DNA from: Asticcacaulis excentricus
Lineage (GTDB): Bacteria; Pseudomonadota; Alphaproteobacteria; Caulobacterales; Caulobacteraceae
Direction: 5' to 3'
Assembly (NCBI RefSeq): GCF_003966695.1
Contig: NZ_AP018827.1
Coordinates: 1,592,501-1,656,500, forward strand
DNA length: 64,000 nt
Numbering within the stretch: the stretch's first letter is position 1; every line of letters starts with the position of its first letter. The notes beneath the pieces were generated by a model. It was given only the letters and a program-made list of their open reading frames with translations, did no database searches and was not told the origin of the DNA. This document shows positions 60,204 through 64,000 of the stretch, in pieces. The translations under genes and the position numbers were made by a program.

Positions 60204-61256
60204 CTAGCGAATAACCGGTGCCGCCGCCACGCGCAGCGGCCCGACATAGACCCCACCCTCACGGAAGACGAAATCGAGCTTCACCGGCTTGTCCGCCGTC
60301 ATTTTTGTGCCGACAAAGGCGCGCGCCAGCGGTTCGTATTCCGCCGAGATCAGCCCCGCCCCCAGCAGAAACGCAAACGGGTCGCCCGTGCCCTTGACCT
60401 CCAGCCCCAAAGGCCCGCTGAGCGCCAGATTGGGGTCGAGCAACAGGGCCTCGGAGCGGCCAAACACCTCAAGCTCCCCCACATGCAGAGAGGCCTGTAC
60501 CTGACGCACGGCCCCGCCGGCCTCGCGCCAGCCGTTCAGATCGCCACGGAATTTGGAGGCCTGCGCCATGCGCCCCTGAAAGGCCATGTCGAAATTCTGC
60601 CCCTGCCCCAGCCGCCCCAGCAGGCTCTGCGGATGCGCCTGAGCGCCCGACGCGCGCCAGATGAAATCGACCGTATCCACCCCGTCCTTCGTCGGCGTCA
60701 CGCGCCCTTCAAGGCGCTGGGCGCTTTGCAGGACGAAGGGGTGTTCGGGTTTCGACGGCGTGAAGGTGGCGTTCAGCCCCTCAAGGCCAATGGTCTGTAA
60801 CGGCTGCGTCCAGCCCGACACGCTGACGCGCAGGGCGTCACCGGTGACGGCGACCTGCCCCAGATCGCTCTGATCCGCCCCCTGCCCGCGATAGAGCGTC
60901 AGGCCTTTGGTGGCGACAAACATCCATTTGTCGAGCGCGAAGGCCGAGGCCTCGGCCTCCAGCGCCGGAACCGCCAGCCCCTTGCCATTGGGCGCGATCA
61001 GCCGCACGTCTTTGAGCTGAAGGAACATGCGGAAGGGATAACCCTGCACCCGGAACGGCGCGTGGGCGACTTGATAGCCTTTTGACGTCAGAGTCTTCGC
61101 CTGCTCGGCCAGCCGGGTTTCAATCTGATGCGCCGTGTAAAACCAGTAGCCGCTCCACAGCAGCGCCGCGATCAGGAACAGCCCGATAGGCAGGAACAGA
61201 CCCAGCCGCGAGTGCTTATTTTTGGGTTTGGCAACGTCAACCTGATTTTCGGCCAT
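60204..61256 (-). CDS. DUF2125 domain protein
   Basis: The 350-residue protein has one N-terminal membrane helix (LGLFLPIGLFLIAALLWSGYWFY) and a large periplasmic beta-rich domain of the alphaproteobacterial DUF2125 family: GYPFRMFLQLKDVRL, PALEAEASAFALDKWMF, LSGPLGLEVKGTGDP and GGVYVGPLRVAAAPVI. This repeating beta pattern resembles AsmA-like envelope proteins. GGAG lies before the ATG at 61256. Function unknown. Confidence 0.9.
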   Translation of the reverse strand: MAENQVDVAKPKNKHSRLGLFLPIGLFLIAALLWSGYWFYTAHQIETRLAEQAKTLTSKGYQVAHAPFRVQGYPFRMFLQLKDVRLIAPNGKGLAVPALEAEASAFALDKWMFVATKGLTLYRGQGADQSDLGQVAVTGDALRVSVSGWTQPLQTIGLEGLNATFTPSKPEHPFVLQSAQRLEGRVTPTKDGVDTVDFIWRASGAQAHPQSLLGRLGQGQNFDMAFQGRMAQASKFRGDLNGWREAGGAVRQVQASLHVGELEVFGRSEALLLDPNLALSGPLGLEVKGTGDPFAFLLGAGLISAEYEPLARAFVGTKMTADKPVKLDFVFREGGVYVGPLRVAAAPVIR

Positions 61257-61271
61257 GAGGGCTCCGTTCAA

Positions 61272-61376
61272 CCCCCTCTCCCTTGAGGGAGAGGGCTGGG
61301 GTGAGGGGGAAACCGGCGCGGGGAAGCCCCCTCACCCGGCCCTTACGGGCCTCCCTCTCCCTCAAGGGAGAGGGGG
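61272..61376. repeat. CCCTCTCCCTTGAGGGAGAGGG inverted-repeat element (family G)
   Basis: Two 22-bp palindromes stand in inverted arrangement at the ends of a 105-bp unit whose arms match over more than 20 bp. The interior has CCCCCTCACCCGGCCCTTACGGGCC. It lies between the DUF2125 and leuA genes. Elements of this composition are widespread in proteobacterial genomes. Confidence 0.8.
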
Positions 61377-61415
61377 TCTTACCTGTTAACCCAAACTTAC
61401 AAGGCCTGAGGCGTT

Positions 61416-63089
61416 TTACAAGGCATTCGCCGCCGAAAGGATCGCCTTGACCGAGGCCGTGGCGCTATCAACGTCCATGCCGACACCGAAGACCTTACGA
61501 TCATCGGCGGTACGGCATTCGACATAGGCCACGGCCTTAGCGTCCGTACCCCGGCTCAGCGCGTGTTCGTGATAGTCGAGCACCTCGATCCCCAGCGCAT
61601 AGGCGGCATTCAGCGCATCGACGGCGGCGGCCATCAGGCCATTTCCGCGCCCGGTGACCGGAGTTTCGATGCCGTCATGGATGATGCGCCCGGCAAACAG
61701 GCGATCAACCCCCGCCCGGCGCGCCCCGGAGTCGATATATTCGACCAGCTCGTATTTCGGTGTGCCCTTGAGGTAGTAGGCGTCCTCAAAGGCGTGCCAG
61801 ATGTCGGCCGCCTGCATCTCCTTGCCCGTGGCATCGGCGATTTCCTGCACCTTGCGCGAAAAATCGACCTGAAGGCGACGCGGCAGTTTCAGCCCCTTGT
61901 CCTGCTCCAGAATCCAGGCGATGCCGCCCTTGCCCGACTGTGAGTTGACGCGGATGACGGCCTCATAGCTTTCGCCCAGATCGGCCGGGTCGATGGGCAG
62001 GTAGGGCATTTCCCACACGCCGTCATTGCGCGTCTCATGCACCGCAAAGCCCTTCTTGATGGCGTCCTGATGCGAGCCGGAAAAGGCCGTGAAGACCAGT
62101 TCACCGGCGTAAGGGTGGCGCGGGTGCACGGGGATATTGTTGCAGTGGATGACCGTATTGACCACCGAGCGGATGTCCGAAAAATCAAGCTCAGGGCTTA
62201 CCCCTTGCGTATAGAGATTGAGCGCCAGCGTCACCAGATCGACATTGCCCGTGCGCTCGCCATTGCCAAACAGGCAGCCTTCGATGCGGTCGGCCCCGGC
62301 CAGAATCCCCAGCTCCGCCGCCGCAATGCCCGTGCCCCGGTCGTTGTGCGGATGCAGCGAGATGATGGCCGACGAGCGGCGCGTCAACTGACGGCAGAAC
62401 CATTCGATCTGATCGGCATAGATGTTGGGCGACGAGACTTCGACCGTGGCCGGCAGGTTGAGGATGACCGGCTTTTCAGGCGAGGCCTCCCACACATCCA
62501 TCACCCGCTCGCACACCTCGACCGCAAAGTCGGGCTCGGTGGCCGAAAAGGTTTCCGGCGAATATTCAAACGACCATTCGGTGTCCGGTTGCTTCGCCGC
62601 GCAGTCCTTGATCAGTTGCGCCGCCTTGACCGCAAGCGCCAGCACGTCCGATTTTTCCAGCCCGAACACCACGCGGCGGAACAGGGGCGAGGTGGCGTTA
62701 TAGAAGTGGATACAGGCCTTTTTGGCCCCTTTCAGCGACTCAAAGGTGCGCAGGATCAGGTCTTCGCGCGCCTGCACCAGCACCTGAATGGTCACATCGT
62801 CGGGGACGTGATCTTCCTCGATCAGCTTGCGCACAAAGTCGAATTCGATCTGGGATGCCGAAGGGAAGCCGACCTCGACCTCCTTGACGCCGATCTGCAT
62901 CAGCGTCTTCCAGAAGCGCATCTTCTTTTCGACGTCCATCGGGTCGGCCAGCGCCTGATTACCGTCGCGCAGATCGGTCGATAGCCAGCGCGGCGCCTTT
63001 TCGATGGTCTTCGACGGCCAGGTCCGGTCGGACATGTCGAAGGGGAAGACGAAGGGGCGATACTTGCTGGCGGGATTTTTGAGCATCAT
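61416..63089 (-). CDS. leuA: 2-Isopropylmalate synthase (long form)
   Basis: The 557-residue enzyme condenses acetyl-CoA with 2-oxoisovalerate in leucine synthesis. The N-terminus [44 protein letters not shown] contains the [11 protein letters not shown] catalytic/metal motif. [46 protein letters not shown] carries the metal His pair. The C-terminal leucine-sensing domain is present. This is the longer LeuA2-like type. Upstream, GCACGGC/GCCGTGC (63097-63130) could form a leader hairpin, but I see no leader peptide rich in Leu. Confidence 0.96.
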   Translation of the reverse strand: MMLKNPASKYRPFVFPFDMSDRTWPSKTIEKAPRWLSTDLRDGNQALADPMDVEKKMRFWKTLMQIGVKEVEVGFPSASQIEFDFVRKLIEEDHVPDDVTIQVLVQAREDLILRTFESLKGAKKACIHFYNATSPLFRRVVFGLEKSDVLALAVKAAQLIKDCAAKQPDTEWSFEYSPETFSATEPDFAVEVCERVMDVWEASPEKPVILNLPATVEVSSPNIYADQIEWFCRQLTRRSSAIISLHPHNDRGTGIAAAELGILAGADRIEGCLFGNGERTGNVDLVTLALNLYTQGVSPELDFSDIRSVVNTVIHCNNIPVHPRHPYAGELVFTAFSGSHQDAIKKGFAVHETRNDGVWEMPYLPIDPADLGESYEAVIRVNSQSGKGGIAWILEQDKGLKLPRRLQVDFSRKVQEIADATGKEMQAADIWHAFEDAYYLKGTPKYELVEYIDSGARRAGVDRLFAGRIIHDGIETPVTGRGNGLMAAAVDALNAAYALGIEVLDYHEHALSRGTDAKAVAYVECRTADDRKVFGVGMDVDSATASVKAILSAANAL

Positions 63090-63174
63090 GTCAGGTTACT
63101 CTGCACGGCGATTTTGCGCGCACTCTTAGGCCGTGCCGGACGGGGGGTCAATGCAGTGTGTGACTGAAGCCCTC

Positions 63175-63280
63175 CCCACCACCATTCGCTTCGCTCATGG
63201 TCCCCCTCCCCAGCAAGCTGGGGAGGTATAGAACCGCACGCGCCCGCGATCGGCGGCGAGAGGCGGTGGTGGGGTGTCTT
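63175..63280. repeat. Family C repeats, inverted pair
   Basis: CCTCCCCACCACCATTCGCTTCGC...GGTCCCCCTCCCC-AGCAAGCT-GGGGAGGTATA is followed directly by the opposing fragment ACCGCACGCGCCCGCGATC...GGCGGTGGTGGGGTG. It fills the gap between leuA and the helicase gene. Confidence 0.72.
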
Positions 63281-63289
63281 TCTTTATCC

Positions 63290-64000
63290 TTATTCCCGCG
63301 GCAGGAAGCCCTCAATCGCCGTAACGGCTTCGGTCAAGGTACAGCGCTGCACCACCACCCCGTCGGGCAAGGACGCAAACAACCGCGTAGGGGCCGCCGA
63401 ATCGAGCATCACAAACACGCCCCGGTCATCGGCGCGGCGGATCAGCCGCCCAAAGGCCTGCGCCAGCTTGGCGCGCACCAGTGCGTCGTCATAGAGTTTG
63501 GCCCCGAAATGCGCCCGCCGCGCCTTGTGCAGGGCGTCCGGGCGCGGCCACGGAATGCGGTCAAAGGCGATCAGGCGCAGGGCCTGACCCGGCACATCGA
63601 CTCCGTCGCGCACCGCATCGGTCCCCAGAAGGCACGAATGGCGCTCAGAGCGAAATACGCTGATCAGGTCCGAAACATCCAGCGGATCGACGTGCTGGGC
63701 ATAGAGCGAAATCCCCGCCTCTCCCAGCGGCCGGAACAATTGCTCATAGACGGCCTTGAGGCGGCGAATGGCGGTAAACAGGCCAAGCCCCCCGCCCCCG
63801 GCCGCCAGAAACAGCGCCTTCATGGCGGTGGCAACGGCGCGCGGATCATCGCGCGGCACGTCGGTGACGACGAACAACCGCGCCTGCGCCTCGTAATCAA
63901 ACGGCGAGGCGATGCGCAGTGACTTGGCCCCCATCGACAGGTGCGCAGCGCCGGTGCGTTGCCGCGCCAGAGCAAACGGGTCTTCGTCAGGCTGTTCGGC
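63290..64000 (-). CDS. DinG-like ATP-dependent DNA helicase (C-terminal part)
   Basis: 236 residues are visible up to the window edge; the frame is open to the last base, so the N-terminus is missing. The sequence is the second RecA-like domain of an SF2 XPD/DinG-type helicase: LFLAAGGGGLGLFTAIRRLKAVYEQL (motif IV region), LLGTDAVRDGVDVPGQALRLIAFDRIPWPRPD (motif V), then LAQAFGRLIRRADDRGVFVMLDSA (motif VI, Q-x-x-GRxIR). The visible part looks intact. Confidence 0.9.
   Translation of the reverse strand, partial: AEQPDEDPFALARQRTGAAHLSMGAKSLRIASPFDYEAQARLFVVTDVPRDDPRAVATAMKALFLAAGGGGLGLFTAIRRLKAVYEQLFRPLGEAGISLYAQHVDPLDVSDLISVFRSERHSCLLGTDAVRDGVDVPGQALRLIAFDRIPWPRPDALHKARRAHFGAKLYDDALVRAKLAQAFGRLIRRADDRGVFVMLDSAAPTRLFASLPDGVVVQRCTLTEAVTAIEGFLPRE

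Noticed and set aside
63090-63170. Leucine attenuator upstream of leuA
   Set aside because: A G+C-rich stem is possible, but there is no leader peptide with Leu codons and no T run.
14340-63280. Family C units as CRISPR repeats
   Set aside because: They are dispersed, vary in length and orientation, and are not separated by regular unique spacers. No cas gene is present.
1-64000. Genomic island or prophage
   Set aside because: There is no integrase, tRNA attachment site, phage gene cluster or sustained shift in codon use. Unusual DNA is limited to short intergenic repeats.

Overview
This 64 kb window is a G+C-rich bacterial chromosome segment with tightly packed genes on both strands. Several features place it in the Alphaproteobacteria, order Caulobacterales. 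These are an hfaA-hfaB-hfaD holdfast-anchor operon behind a sigma-54-type promoter, a chvI-chvG-hprK-EIIA cluster, an alphaproteobacterial SOS box (GTTC-N7-GTTC) at dinB, and intergenic repeats carrying GANTC (CcrM-type) sites. Caulobacter-like genera, Asticcacaulis in particular, fit best; the genus is inference. I see no rRNA, tRNA, CRISPR array, integrase, transposase gene or phage block.

Layout. 1-4.1 kb: the N-terminal part of a CBS-domain protein, a rhomboid protease and hfaABD. 4.1-12.4 kb: a secreted M16 peptidase, argD-argF, a TraB/GumN protein, an XRE regulator with a membrane partner, and a GNAT acyltransferase. 12.4-20.2 kb: a GT2 glycosyltransferase, a cupin/JmjC-like protein, a YodC-like protein, a dCTP deaminase, apaG, a soluble chemoreceptor and a PP2C-kinase fusion. 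20.3-25.2 kb: a lipoprotein nuclease, a short DUF4175-type protein, lysA, an LptM-like lipoprotein and argH, divergent from tlpA. 25.6-34.1 kb: hisC, a Rieske oxygenase, dinB, ada, EIIA, hprK, chvG and chvI. 34.3-42.8 kb: an unknown 566-aa protein, two tandem paralogous chemoreceptors, a VOC protein, an M28 peptidase and a brnTA locus whose toxin gene carries a stop codon. 42.8-49.7 kb: polA, higBA, a DUF559 protein, gloA, a zinc-finger protein, an OsmC protein and a class II amidotransferase. 49.8-57.5 kb: a quinone oxidoreductase, a flavin-binding-fold protein, a second OsmC protein, a TetR regulator, a cobalamin adenosyltransferase, etfBA and a 3-hydroxybutyryl-CoA dehydrogenase. 57.5-64 kb: two membrane proteins (one DUF418), a chorismate mutase, a DUF2125 protein, leuA and the C-terminal part of a DinG-like helicase.

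Most genes are housekeeping (arginine, lysine, histidine and leucine synthesis, DNA repair, PTS and two-component control, electron transfer). The unusual content lies between them. At least five repeat families are interspersed. The most striking (family A, 104 or 124 bp) begins and ends in TA, with the inverted ends TAGAGCGA/TCGCTCTA. Its terminal TAG is the actual stop codon of several genes (apaG, the Rieske gene, dinB, the M28 peptidase, chorismate mutase). One copy sits inside another repeat's palindrome with TA duplicated, and an uninterrupted version of that site is also present in the window. This is the signature of a TA-targeting miniature transposable element that can enter stop codons silently. 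An unrelated inverted-repeat element with TA ends does the same at the dCTP deaminase stop codon. I regard this as the main candidate for something new here.
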